This document shows positions 34,066 through 43,066 of a stretch of 64,000 nucleotides of DNA, piece after piece. Location of the stretch: contig NZ_CP114205.1 of the NCBI RefSeq assembly GCF_027497495.1, positions 5,394,001 through 5,458,000 on the forward strand, read 5' to 3'. The position numbers and the translations under genes were made by a program. This DNA is from Streptomyces tubercidicus. GTDB taxonomy: Bacteria; Actinomycetota; Actinomycetes; Streptomycetales; Streptomycetaceae. Positions within the stretch are counted from its first letter, which is position 1; every line of letters begins with the position of its first letter. Below the pieces are notes generated by a model that was not told the origin of the DNA, ran no database searches, and was given only the letters and a program-made list of their open reading frames with translations.

Positions 34066-35805
34066 ATGTCCCGTATCCGGTCCGCCGCCACCAGTCTCGA
34101 CCGCCGTACGTTCCTCGCCGCCACCGGTGCCGTCGGCGCCGCCACGGGGCTGGGGCTCGCCTTCGGCCCTGACCGCACGGCGCAGGCCGCCACCGTCAGC
34201 CCCGGCCCGGCCCCGGCCGCGCCCGTACCGGTCGACGCCCCCGCCGTCCCGCGTGTCCCCTACACCAAGGGCACCACGCTCGGCAGCGTCTCCGCGCCGC
34301 GCGGCAGCGGAGGCTACCGCCGGCTCGGCGACGGCCCCGCCTGGGACCGGGTGGTCCGCAGCGAGCTGGGCACCGCGCACGGCGGGCGGGACGAGCGGCG
34401 TACCGCGCTGGCCTCGTTCGTGCAGTTCACCGATCTGCATCTGGTCGATGTGCAGAGCCCGCTGCGCTACGAGTACCTGCGCGCCGAGACCGCCAGCGCC
34501 TGGCGGCCGCAGGAGGCGCTGTCCGTGGCCGGGGTGGTCTCGCTGATCGAGCGGGTCAACGCGCTGCCCGGCGGGCCCGCCACCGGCGCCCCGCTGTCCT
34601 TCGTGATGACCACCGGTGACAACACCGACAACAACTCCAAGCTGGAGCTGGAGTGGTATCTGACCGCGATGAGCGGCGGCAAGATCACCCCCAACTCCGG
34701 CGACCGGCGCCGCTACGAAGGCGTCCAGGACAGCGGGCTGAAGCTGTACTGGCAGCCGGACAGCGCGGTGCGCGACGCGGACAAGCAGCAGGGCTTCCCG
34801 CGGCTCGACGGGTTCCTGGACGCGGCGATCCGGACCGTCCACAGTCCCGGCCTGCGGCTGCCCTGGTACTCGACGGTCGGCAACCACGACTCGCTGCCCG
34901 GCGGCTGCTATGCGCCCGGTGACCCCTTCTGGACCGAGGTCGCCACCGGGGAGCGCAAGCTGGAGACGCTGCCCGCCGCCGAGGCCGCGAAGGTGTGGCA
35001 GGCGGTCAAGAAGGGCCTCGACCCCAAGGGCGAGGACTTCAAGCAGCTGCTGAAGACGCACGCCAAGCAGTCCAGGACGGTCACCCCCGACGAGCGGCGG
35101 GCCCCCTTCACCCGGACCGAGTATCTGCGCGCCCACCTGGACCCGGCACACACCGGCCCCGGCCCGCACGGCCACGGCTACACCGCCGCGCACCTCGAAG
35201 GGAACCGCCTCTACTACAGCTTCCGGATCTCCGACCACGTCCTCGGCATCAGCCTGGACACCACCGACCCCGGCGGCCACTACACCGGCTCGGTCGGCGA
35301 CGCCCAGCTGCGCTGGCTGGAGCGGACCCTGAAGGAGAACGAGAAGGGCGAGAAGGCCCATGTGCTGGTCTTCAGCCACCACACCAGCAAGACGATGAAC
35401 AACATCAACCCCGACCCGGCCCGGCCGCAGGAGAAGCGGCACACCGGAGCGGAGCTGGTCGAGGTGCTCGCCGCGCACCCCGCCGTCGTCGGCTGGATCA
35501 ACGGTCACAGCCACAAGAACGAGATCATCGCGCACGACAGCTTCTGGGAGATCTCCACCGCCTCCCACATCGACTTCCCGCAGCTGGCCCGGGTCATCGA
35601 GCTGGTGGACAACCACGACGGCACGCTGTCGCTGTTCACCACCCTGATCGAGTCGGCCGCCCCGCACCGTACGGACTTCAGCGACCTCTCGCAGACCGGC
35701 CTGGCCGCCCTCTACCGCGAACTGTCCTTCAACGCCCCCGAGGCCCGCACCGACCTCGCGGGCACGGCCCGGGACCGCAACGTCGAGCTGCTGCTCAAGC
35801 GCTGA
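34066..35805 (+). CDS. Tat-exported metallophosphoesterase (TIGR03767-like)
   Basis: 579 aa. A twin-arginine signal peptide is present (DRRTFLAATGAVGAATGLGLAF, cleavage near AQA-AT). The calcineurin-like metal motifs follow: FTDLHLVD, TGDNTDNN, GNHD and GHSHKNE. The family is found mainly in actinobacteria and resembles secreted phosphodiesterases; the substrate is unknown. The ATG has GGGGAG upstream. It is convergent with the DUF559-type gene across a hairpin element. Confidence 0.9.
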   Translation: MSRIRSAATSLDRRTFLAATGAVGAATGLGLAFGPDRTAQAATVSPGPAPAAPVPVDAPAVPRVPYTKGTTLGSVSAPRGSGGYRRLGDGPAWDRVVRSELGTAHGGRDERRTALASFVQFTDLHLVDVQSPLRYEYLRAETASAWRPQEALSVAGVVSLIERVNALPGGPATGAPLSFVMTTGDNTDNNSKLELEWYLTAMSGGKITPNSGDRRRYEGVQDSGLKLYWQPDSAVRDADKQQGFPRLDGFLDAAIRTVHSPGLRLPWYSTVGNHDSLPGGCYAPGDPFWTEVATGERKLETLPAAEAAKVWQAVKKGLDPKGEDFKQLLKTHAKQSRTVTPDERRAPFTRTEYLRAHLDPAHTGPGPHGHGYTAAHLEGNRLYYSFRISDHVLGISLDTTDPGGHYTGSVGDAQLRWLERTLKENEKGEKAHVLVFSHHTSKTMNNINPDPARPQEKRHTGAELVEVLAAHPAVVGWINGHSHKNEIIAHDSFWEISTASHIDFPQLARVIELVDNHDGTLSLFTTLIESAAPHRTDFSDLSQTGLAALYRELSFNAPEARTDLAGTARDRNVELLLKR

Positions 35806-35824
35806 CGGGCGGCCCGGGGCCGTT

Positions 35825-35891
35825 CTAGGCCCTGTCGTCAAACTCCCGCCTGCCTTCGGGCAGACGACGGGAGTTTGACGACAGGACCTAG
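35825..35891. mobile_element. 59-bp hairpin element flanked by CTAG direct repeats (MITE-like)
   Basis: CTAG (35825-35828) and CTAG (35888-35891) flank a 59-bp unit whose 20-bp ends, GCCCTGTCGTCAAACTCCCG and the inverse of its right end, differ at one base. The centre contains a small CTGCC-TTCG-GGCAG hairpin (35850-35863). Terminal inverted repeats plus a 4-bp target duplication are the form of a MITE mobilised by an IS5-type transposase, which often prefers CTAR-like targets. The second CTAG contains the TAG stop of the downstream gene. It may also act as the terminator for both convergent genes. Confidence 0.6.
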
Positions 35892-36910
35892 CGCGGCAGA
35901 ACCACCACATACGCGCCCGGCTCCCGGTCCCCGGACGCCATCAGGGCCGTACGGACCACCGCGGCCTGCTGCTCCGGGGACTGGCGCAGGGTGCGGGGCA
36001 GACAGCGGACGACGGTGATGCCCAGCCGCTCCAGGTGCTCGCGCTTCTGGAAGAACGGCGAGTGCAGCGGGTCCTCCTCGGCGCGCGGTGCCCGGGTGTC
36101 GATCTCCAGGGCCACCGAGTGCTCCGGCCAGAAGGCGTCCACACCGCCCAGCTGCGGCCCGCCCGGGAGCCGCAGATCGACGTTCCACAGCGGGTCCGGC
36201 AGCCCGTGCTCGCGCACCATGACGTACAGCTGCTGCTCGGCCAGCGCCCGGCCCTCGGCCAGCAGGGTGTCCACCGCGTCGACCACATGCGGCCGGGTCA
36301 GCAGCCGGGCCCGGCTCAGCTCCCGTACCACCGCGCTCGCCTCGCAGTGGCCGCCGCGGACCGCCTCGGTCAGCAGCCGGCGCACCGTCGGGGCGTCGGT
36401 CAGCGCGCCGACCGCGTCCGCCAGCGCCCGCGGCACCGGCGCGGCCGGCACTCCGGTGAGGTCCCGCGGGACGGGCAGCTCCGCCGCCCGCAGGATCCGC
36501 GCGAAGCCGGTGGAGCGCAGCCGCCGGGTGCGGGACACCAGCACCTCGATACGGTCCAGGGCGAGCAGCGGGGGCGCCTCGGTGAAGCCGTGCAGGGCGA
36601 GCGCCGCCAGGCCGGTGATCATGGCCTCGGGGGCGTCTCCCGACGGACTGCCCTGCCGGGGGACGCCCGGCCCCCGGTGACTGGCGTACAGCAGGGCGGC
36701 GTGCAGCCGCTCCTCGCTGGTGGGCGGTCCGGGGTGGAGCAGGTAGACGCCCGGGAGCAGTTGCTGCCAGCCGCCGCCGGGGCGGCAGCGTTCGGTGGTC
36801 TCCGCCGCGGCGATGCCGTGCTCCCGCAGCTGACGGGTGGTCATCACCCGGCAGTGCGAGGCGGAGAGGTGCTGGAGGGGGAGCGGGGAGAGCGGGGTGT
36901 CGTGGTTCAT
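35888..36910 (-). CDS. AbiEi-like / DUF559-type protein with restriction-endonuclease-like fold
   Basis: 340 aa. The N-terminus resembles the AbiEi antitoxin winged-helix domain (MTTRQLREHGIAAAETTERCRPGGGWQQLLPGVYLLH). The C-terminus resembles the DUF559/VSR nuclease-like fold (LGGVDAFWPEHSVALEIDTRA...EHLERLGITVVRCLPRTL), with Asp and Glu-x-Asp where metal ligands would sit. No partner toxin gene is adjacent. The ATG at 36910 is chosen; the ribosome site is weak. Its TAG stop is part of the CTAG duplication of the hairpin element. Function is unknown. Confidence 0.8.
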   Translation of the reverse strand: MNHDTPLSPLPLQHLSASHCRVMTTRQLREHGIAAAETTERCRPGGGWQQLLPGVYLLHPGPPTSEERLHAALLYASHRGPGVPRQGSPSGDAPEAMITGLAALALHGFTEAPPLLALDRIEVLVSRTRRLRSTGFARILRAAELPVPRDLTGVPAAPVPRALADAVGALTDAPTVRRLLTEAVRGGHCEASAVVRELSRARLLTRPHVVDAVDTLLAEGRALAEQQLYVMVREHGLPDPLWNVDLRLPGGPQLGGVDAFWPEHSVALEIDTRAPRAEEDPLHSPFFQKREHLERLGITVVRCLPRTLRQSPEQQAAVVRTALMASGDREPGAYVVVLPR

Positions 36911-37033
36911 GCCGGGTCGATTCCCGCGCCCGCTCCGCCCCCTAACCGTTGTTACACGCCCGTACCACAAACCGGACAACCCTGTACTAAAGTACGGGCG
37001 TTCGAGTGCCGAAAGGGGCTGGTCGCACGGGGG

Positions 37034-39622
37034 TTACGGCCGCGCCCCGGCCGCCGCGTCACAAGCCTGTGCCCGCAGCGCACGGGCCAGATCGTCCCGC
37101 TCCTCCAGCACCATCCGGCGCAGCGCGGGCGCCGCCCCCTCGTGCTCCGCCAGCCAGCGGTCCGCGGCCGCCAGCGTCGCCCCGTCCACCAGCGAGGCCG
37201 GGAACAGCCCGCGCACCACATCCATCGCGATCTCGATGGACCGCTCCCGCCACACCCGCTCGATCCCGTCGAAGTAGCGCGCGGCGTACGGGGCCAGCAG
37301 CTCCCGCTGCCCCGGCTGCGCGAACCCCGCGATGGTCGCCTCCACCAGGGCGTTGGAGAGCGCGTCGGACTCCACCACGTCCGCCCACGCCTGCGCCTTG
37401 ACCCCGGCCGAGGGGCGGGCGGCCAGACAGCGCAGCTGGTGGCGCTTGCCGGACGCGGTGTCGTCACGGGCCAGCTCGGCGGTCAGCCGCGCCTCGTCCG
37501 CGAGGCCGTGGGCGGCCAGCGGCTCCAGCAGGGTCCAGCGCAGCTCCTGGTCCACGTCCAGGCCGTCGATCTTCGCCGTACCGTCCAGCAGGCCCTGGAG
37601 CAGCTGGAGATCGGCGGGGGTGGCGGCCAGGGCGGCGAAGTGCCGGGCCCAGGTGAGCTGATGGCCGCTGCCGGGCTCGGCCAGCCGCAGCTCGCGCAGC
37701 GCGCCCTCGGCCAGCTCCCGGGCCGCGGGCTCCCGGCGGTCCGGCGCGGAGTAATACTCCAGCGCCGTCTGCGCCTGCCCGTGCAGCGACTGGAGCACGC
37801 CGATGTCGGTCTCCTGGCCCGCGAACCGCCGCACCAGGTCGAGGTAGTCACCGGCCGGCATCAGCCCGTCGCGGGTCAGCCCCCACAGCGCGGCCCAGCA
37901 CAGCGCCCGTGCCATCGGGTCGGCCAGCTCGCCGAGCCGGGCCCGCAGGGTGGCCAGCGACCCCTCGTCGAAACGGACCTTGCAGTACGTCAGATCGTCG
38001 TCGTTGACCAGGATCAGCTCCGGCCGCTCGGCGCCGGCCAGCTCCGGCATGGCCGTCCGCGGTCCGGCGACGTCCACCTCCGCACGGGCGTAGCGCACCA
38101 GCGCCGGGTCCGTGCCCTGGCGCCGGTAGAGGCCCACCGCGACCCGGTGCGGCCGCAGCTCCGGCCGCTCGGCCGCCGCATCCTGGAGGATGCTCAGCTC
38201 GGTGATCCGGTCCTGGGCGTCATAAGTGACCTGCGGGGTCAGCGAGTTGACGCCCGCGGTCTCCAGCCAGGCCCGCGACCAGCCGGCCAGGTCCCGCCCG
38301 GAGGTCTCCTCCAGCACGGTCAGCAGATCCGTCAGCCGGGTGTTGCCGTAGGCGTGCCGTGTGAAGTAGCGCCGGGCGCCCTCCAGGAACGCCTCCTGGC
38401 CGACATACGCCACCAGCTGCTTGAGGACCGCGGCGCCCTTGGCGTAGGTGATGCCGTCGAAGTTGAGCTTGGCGTCCTCCAGGTCACGGATGTCGGCGGT
38501 GACCGGGTGGGTGGAGGGCAGCTGGTCGGCGCGGTAGGCCCAGGACTTGCGGCGGTTGGCGAAGGTGATCCAGCCGTTCCGGAAGCGGGTCGCCTCCACC
38601 AGGGCGAAGGCGCCCATGAAGTCCGCGTAGGACTCCTTGAGCCACAGATCGTCCCACCACTGCATGGTGACCAGATCGCCGAACCACATGTGCGCCATCT
38701 CGTGCAGGATGACGTTGGCCCGGCGCTCGTAGGACGCCTCGGTCACCTTCCCGCGGAAGATGAACTCCTCGCGGAAGGTGACACAGCCCGGGTTCTCCAT
38801 CGCGCCGAGGTTGTACTCGGGGACGAAGGCGGTGTCGTACTTCCCGAACGGGTACGGGAAGTCGAAGTGGTCGTGGAAGAAGTCCAGGCCCTGCTTGGTG
38901 ACGGTGAAGACGTCGTCCGCGTCGAAGTGCTTCGCCAGGCCCTTGCGGCACAGCGCGCCCAGCGGGATCTCCAGCTCGGTTCCGTCGTCAAAGGTGCGGC
39001 GGTAGCTGTCCGAGACGAAGTGGTACGGGCCGGCCACCACGGCCGTGATGTACGTCGAGATCGGCTTCGTCGTCGCGAAACGGTGCCGGCCGCCCTCCGC
39101 CTCGCCCTCCTGCGCGCCGTTGCTGACCACCAGCCAGCCCTCGGGGGCGGTCACCTCGAAGGTGAACGGGGCCTTCAGATCGGGCTGTTCGAAGTTGGCG
39201 AAGACCCGGCGGGAGTCGGCCGGTTCGTACTGGGTGTAGAGATAGACCTCGCCGTCCTCGGGGTCCACGAAGCGGTGCAGGCCCTCACCGGTGCGGCTGT
39301 AGGCGCACTGCGCGTCGACGACGAGGGTGTTCTCGGCGGCCAGCCCGTCCAGCGTGATCCGGGTGCCGTCGAACACCGTCCCCGGATCCAGCTCCCGGCC
39401 GTTGAGGGAGACCGAGGTGACCGAGGGTGCCAGCAGGTCCGCGAAGGTCGAGGCGCCGGGCTCGGCGCAGCGGAAGCGGAGAGTCGTCCGGGAGCGGAAG
39501 GTCTCCGCGGACGCGTCGGCGGAGACCGCTGAGCGGACATCCAGCGCCACGTCGTAGGCGTCGACGCTCAGCAGCCGGCCCCGCTCACGTGCTTCGTCCC
39601 GGGAAAGATTCTCACCTGGCAC
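37034..39622 (-). CDS. pepN: Aminopeptidase N (M1 family), copy 2
   Basis: 862 aa. It is clearly paralogous to the gene at 28593 over its full length. GAMENPG replaces GAMENAG; the zinc site His307-Glu308-x-x-His311 and Glu330 (HEMAHMWFGD...LKESY) is intact. The A-to-P change in the exopeptidase loop and ALVEATRFRNGW in place of the copy-1 sequence suggest a different substrate preference. GTG 39622 has AAGGAG upstream. It is divergent from the mycothiol-dependent reductase gene. Confidence 0.94.
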   Translation of the reverse strand: MPGENLSRDEARERGRLLSVDAYDVALDVRSAVSADASAETFRSRTTLRFRCAEPGASTFADLLAPSVTSVSLNGRELDPGTVFDGTRITLDGLAAENTLVVDAQCAYSRTGEGLHRFVDPEDGEVYLYTQYEPADSRRVFANFEQPDLKAPFTFEVTAPEGWLVVSNGAQEGEAEGGRHRFATTKPISTYITAVVAGPYHFVSDSYRRTFDDGTELEIPLGALCRKGLAKHFDADDVFTVTKQGLDFFHDHFDFPYPFGKYDTAFVPEYNLGAMENPGCVTFREEFIFRGKVTEASYERRANVILHEMAHMWFGDLVTMQWWDDLWLKESYADFMGAFALVEATRFRNGWITFANRRKSWAYRADQLPSTHPVTADIRDLEDAKLNFDGITYAKGAAVLKQLVAYVGQEAFLEGARRYFTRHAYGNTRLTDLLTVLEETSGRDLAGWSRAWLETAGVNSLTPQVTYDAQDRITELSILQDAAAERPELRPHRVAVGLYRRQGTDPALVRYARAEVDVAGPRTAMPELAGAERPELILVNDDDLTYCKVRFDEGSLATLRARLGELADPMARALCWAALWGLTRDGLMPAGDYLDLVRRFAGQETDIGVLQSLHGQAQTALEYYSAPDRREPAARELAEGALRELRLAEPGSGHQLTWARHFAALAATPADLQLLQGLLDGTAKIDGLDVDQELRWTLLEPLAAHGLADEARLTAELARDDTASGKRHQLRCLAARPSAGVKAQAWADVVESDALSNALVEATIAGFAQPGQRELLAPYAARYFDGIERVWRERSIEIAMDVVRGLFPASLVDGATLAAADRWLAEHEGAAPALRRMVLEERDDLARALRAQACDAAAGARP

Positions 39623-39745
39623 GACGTGACTCCTTCGTCCTCGTCTCGAATATCGAACACGGGGAATCATGGCACGCCCGCCGTCTGTTGAACCTTCCAG
39701 GAACAGCACCGTTGCCGACGCGCACAGCCGTGTAGAGGAGACCTT

Positions 39746-40390
39746 GTGTCCGAGACCGCGAAGACCCCCGCAGACTTCTGGTTCGACCCGCTGTGCCCCT
39801 GGGCCTGGATGACCTCCCGCTGGATGCTGGAGGTGGAGAAGGTGCGCCCGGTCGAGGTGCGCTGGCATGTGATGAGCCTGGCGGTGCTGAACGAGAACAA
39901 GCTCGATGAGCTGCCCGAGGAGTACGCCGAGAACATGCGCCCCGGCGGCAAGGCATGGGGCCCGGTCCGCGTGGTGATCGCCGCCCAGCAGCTGCACGGC
40001 GACGAGGCCGTGGGCAGGCTCTACACCGCGCTCGGCACCCGCTTCCACAACGAGGGCCTCGGCGCGAACCAGGAGAGCATCGCCGCCGCCCTTGAGGACG
40101 CGGGCCTGCCCGCCGACCTGATCGAGTACGCCGACAAGGACACCTACGACAAGGAGCTGCGCGCCTCCCACAAGGAAGGCATCGACCTGGTAGGCCAGGA
40201 GGTCGGCACCCCGGTCATCGCGGTCCCCGGCTCCGACGGCGACCAGATTGCTTTCTTCGGCCCGGTCGTCACCCCCGCCCCCAAGGGCGAGGAGGCCGCC
40301 AAGCTGTGGGACGGCACGCTGATGGTCGCGTCCATCCCCGGCTTCTACGAGATCAAGCGGACCCGCACCCAGGGGCCGATTTTCGACTGA
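39746..40390 (+). CDS. Mycothiol-dependent nitroreductase/DsbA-like protein (Rv2466c family)
   Basis: 214 aa. The DsbA-type thioredoxin fold begins FWFDPLCPWAWMTSRW and ends FYEIKRTRTQGPIFD, matching the M. tuberculosis Rv2466c family along the whole length. The active site here is Cys17-Pro-Trp-Ala20; the second Cys of the mycobacterial CPWC motif is Ala. A monothiol mechanism using mycothiol is therefore expected. GTG 39746 has GAGGAG upstream. It is cytoplasmic, with no signal peptide. Confidence 0.9.
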   Translation: MSETAKTPADFWFDPLCPWAWMTSRWMLEVEKVRPVEVRWHVMSLAVLNENKLDELPEEYAENMRPGGKAWGPVRVVIAAQQLHGDEAVGRLYTALGTRFHNEGLGANQESIAAALEDAGLPADLIEYADKDTYDKELRASHKEGIDLVGQEVGTPVIAVPGSDGDQIAFFGPVVTPAPKGEEAAKLWDGTLMVASIPGFYEIKRTRTQGPIFD

Positions 40391-40411
40391 CGCCCACCGC
40401 CGGCACCCATG

Positions 40412-40450
40412 GGAGCGCCCCCGCACGTATCCGACGTGCGGGGGCGCTCC
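40412..40450. terminator. Bidirectional terminator before sodF
   Basis: A perfect 17-bp stem (GGAGCGCCCCCGCACGT) with a 5-base loop lies between the convergent reductase and sodF genes. Confidence 0.9.
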
Positions 40451-40513
40451 GTCAATCCGCCCGCCCGGCGAAAGGTGAGAAGACGATCACGAGGCGGGAC
40501 GTCTGTAACGGTG

Positions 40514-41155
40514 TTACGGAGCCAGCAGCAGGTTGTTCGCGCGCTGCTTGGCGGAGGCGTACCGCTTCGCCACGTCCTGCCAGTTCACGACCTGCCACAT
40601 GGCCTCGATGAAGTCCACCTTCTGGTTCTTGTACTGGAGGTAGAAGGCGTGCTCCCAGGCGTCGAAGACCAGGATCGGGACCGAGCCCTGGCCGACGTTG
40701 CCCTGGTGGTCGTAGATCTGCTCGACGATCAGCCGGCCGGTGACCGGCTCGTAGGCGAGGACGCCCCAGCCGGAGCCCTGGGTGGTGGCGGACGCCTTGG
40801 TCAGCTGGGCCTTGAACTTCGCGAACGACCCGAAGGACTCGGCGATCGCGTCGGCCAGCTCACCCACACCGTCCTTCTCCAGCGGCTCGCCGCCGCCCTC
40901 ACCGGTCATGTTGTGCCAGTAGATGCTGTGCAGGATGTGGCCGGAGAGGTGGAACGCGAGGTTCTTCTCCAGGCCGTTGATGCTGCCCCACTGGTCCTTG
41001 TCGCGCGCCTCGGCGAGCTGCTCCAGGGTGTCGTTCGCACCCTTCACGTAGGCCGCGTGGTGCTTGTCGTGGTGCAGCTCGATGATCTCGGGGCTGATGA
41101 CCGGGGCCAGCGCCGCGTAGTCGTAGGGGAGTTCCGGAAGTGTGTAGGTCGCCAT
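40514..41155 (-). CDS. sodF: Superoxide dismutase, Fe/Mn family (Fe type)
   Basis: 213 aa. Metal ligands are His28, His76 (GHILHSIYW), Asp165 and His169 (DAWEHAFYLQY). The GSGWGVLAYEP block is present. It disproportionates superoxide in the cytoplasm. In Streptomyces sodF is repressed by the nickel sensor Nur when nickel is available and the Ni-SOD takes over; a Nur-like box is present upstream. ATG 41155 begins the canonical MATYTLPELPYDY. It is a single-gene unit. Confidence 0.96.
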   Translation of the reverse strand: MATYTLPELPYDYAALAPVISPEIIELHHDKHHAAYVKGANDTLEQLAEARDKDQWGSINGLEKNLAFHLSGHILHSIYWHNMTGEGGGEPLEKDGVGELADAIAESFGSFAKFKAQLTKASATTQGSGWGVLAYEPVTGRLIVEQIYDHQGNVGQGSVPILVFDAWEHAFYLQYKNQKVDFIEAMWQVVNWQDVAKRYASAKQRANNLLLAP

Positions 41156-41173
41156 GCCGATCCCGCCTCCAAG

Positions 41174-41207
41174 CTGCTCATGAGCAGTAGTTGCAATCAA
41201 TGTGCAA
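41174..41207 (-). promoter_or_regulatory. Nur box and adjacent palindrome upstream of sodF
   Basis: TTGCAA-TCAAT-GTGCAA (41191-41207) fits the Nur consensus of TTGCAA-like half-sites with 5-bp spacing, at 36-52 bp before the sodF ATG. Next to it is a perfect 14-bp palindrome CTGCTCATGAGCAG (41174-41187) in the leader. Confidence 0.7.
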
Positions 41208-41329
41208 CAGCACGCTATCAGCAGGAGTGATCACCGGCCGGTTGCGGGGACCGGCCTGGTCCCAAAGACGGAGGCGGGGCGGGACCCCGGATGGAGGTCC
41301 CGCCCCGCCTCGGCGGAAGTGGAGGAGCG

Positions 41330-42772
41330 CTACTGCTGCGACGGGCTCGCGGCCCGGCCCAGCGCCCGCTGCCGGATCAGGCCGATCACCGTCAGCACCA
41401 GCCCGAAGCCGCCGGTGAACAGCAGCTGGATGCGCTGGTTCTCATCGCGCAGCATCAGCAGCAGCACGGCGGCGATGCCCGCCAGCGCCACCCAGGTGAG
41501 CACCGGGAAGGCCCACATCCTCACCACGAGCCGCTCGGGCGCCTCGCGCTCCAGCATCCGGCGCATCCGCAGCTGGGCGACGGCGATGAAGCCCCACACC
41601 ACCAGGACGGCCGCGCCGACCATGTTCAGCAGCCACTGGAAGAGCGTGTCGGGCCACAGGAAGCTCAGCACGACCGCGAAGAAGCCGAAGGCGGCGCACA
41701 GCAGAACGGAGCGGCGCGGCACGCCCCCGCTGACCTTGCCCAGGAAGGCCGGGCCCTGGCCACGGGTGATGAGCGAGTACGCCATCCGGGAGGCGCCGTA
41801 GAGGTTGGCGTTCACCGCGGAGAGCAGCGCGACCAGGATGACGACGTTCATGAGCTGGCCGGCCGCCGGGATCTTGAGGTAGTCCAGCACCGCCACGTAC
41901 GGGCCGCTCTTGGCGATGGACGGGGCGCTCCAGGGGATGACCGTGACGATGATGGCCATCGAGCCGACGTAGAAGAGGGCGATCCGCCACATCGCGGTGC
42001 GCACCGCGCGGGCGACGCCGCGCACCGGGTCCTTGGACTCGGCGGCCGCGATGGTCACCGTCTCCAGCCCGCCGTACGCGAACACCGAGGCCAGCAGGCC
42101 GACCATCAGGCCGTCGACGCCCTTGGGGAGGAAGCCGCCGTCACCGGTGAGGTGGGTGGTGCCCGGCGCGGAGGTGCCCGGCAGCAGGCCGAAGATGGCC
42201 AGCAGGCCCAGGACCAGGAAGATGCCGATCGCCGCGACCTTCAGGGCGGCGAACCAGAACTCGAACTCACCGAAGTTGCTGACCGCGGCCAGATTGGTCC
42301 CGGTGAAGATCAGCATGAACAGCAGGACCCACATCCAGGGCTCGGAGCCCGGGAACCACCCGACCATGATGTCCGCGGCGCCCATCGCCTCGGCGGCCAC
42401 CGCCACACACAGCAGCGCGGTGAACATCCAGCCCACGGTGAACCCGGCCCAGGAGCCTATGGAGCGCTCGGCGTGCACGGAGAAGGAGCCGGAGGCCGGG
42501 TTGGCCGCGGCCATCTCGCCGAGCATCCGCATGATCAGCATGACCAGGGCGCCGGACACGGCGTAGGCCAGCACGATCGAGGGGCCGGCCGCCGCGATGC
42601 CCTCGCGCGAGCCGACGAACAGGCCCGCGCCGATCACCCCGCCCAGGGCGATCATCGAGAGGTGGCGCTGCTTGAGGCCGTTGGACAGCGTGGAACCGCT
42701 GTCCGGGCCCGCGCCCTGTACCGCGTCGGTCTGCTCGCGCGCGGCGGTGGCGGACGAGGGTGTCCGATTCAT
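41330..42772 (-). CDS. Amino-acid permease (APC superfamily, AAT family), copy 1
   Basis: 480 aa, about 12 hydrophobic segments. The family start GLKQRHLSMIALGGVIGAGLFVGS and the consensus ring GEMAAANPASGSFSVHAER are present. Such permeases import amino acids such as GABA, asparagine or proline with protons. ATG 42772 (MNRTPSSATA) gives a short polar N-terminus. It is one of three paralogues in 5.6 kb, all on the minus strand but with separate upstream regions. Confidence 0.92.
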   Translation of the reverse strand: MNRTPSSATAAREQTDAVQGAGPDSGSTLSNGLKQRHLSMIALGGVIGAGLFVGSREGIAAAGPSIVLAYAVSGALVMLIMRMLGEMAAANPASGSFSVHAERSIGSWAGFTVGWMFTALLCVAVAAEAMGAADIMVGWFPGSEPWMWVLLFMLIFTGTNLAAVSNFGEFEFWFAALKVAAIGIFLVLGLLAIFGLLPGTSAPGTTHLTGDGGFLPKGVDGLMVGLLASVFAYGGLETVTIAAAESKDPVRGVARAVRTAMWRIALFYVGSMAIIVTVIPWSAPSIAKSGPYVAVLDYLKIPAAGQLMNVVILVALLSAVNANLYGASRMAYSLITRGQGPAFLGKVSGGVPRRSVLLCAAFGFFAVVLSFLWPDTLFQWLLNMVGAAVLVVWGFIAVAQLRMRRMLEREAPERLVVRMWAFPVLTWVALAGIAAVLLLMLRDENQRIQLLFTGGFGLVLTVIGLIRQRALGRAASPSQQ

Positions 42773-43066
42773 GTCGTACCTGTCCCAGTAGGTGAGAGCG
42801 GAGCAAGGCGATACTGCGTTCTCCCGGGGCCGCGACCGGTGCGACGTGCTGCCGGGCCCCCTGGACCCCCGCCGGGGCAGCAGGTCGCGAAGGGCCCGCC
42901 GACGGCACAACTCCGGGGTCCTCGGCAAAGCGGGCTCAGTTTGAGCGCCGGTGTCCGCTCAGGGCAACAGTTGTGCAGCGAATGTTCGGTATTCAGACAT
43001 GATCGTCACGGTGTGTGCGTGATGCGTCATCGGATGGCGACGTGGGGTGACCGCCGGTGCGACGGA

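Noticed and set aside
36911..37033. Partner AbiEii-type toxin for the AbiEi-like gene
   Set aside because: The only adjacent gene on that side is pepN, with no nucleotidyltransferase gene in the vicinity.
36035..39532. About 1165-codon plus-strand frame opposite pepN copy 2
   Set aside because: Antisense shadow of an M1 aminopeptidase with an intact zinc site.
39623..40426. N-terminal extension of pepN copy 2
   Set aside because: The canonical GTG with AAGGAG at 39622 begins the conserved N-terminus; the extension runs antisense through the reductase gene.
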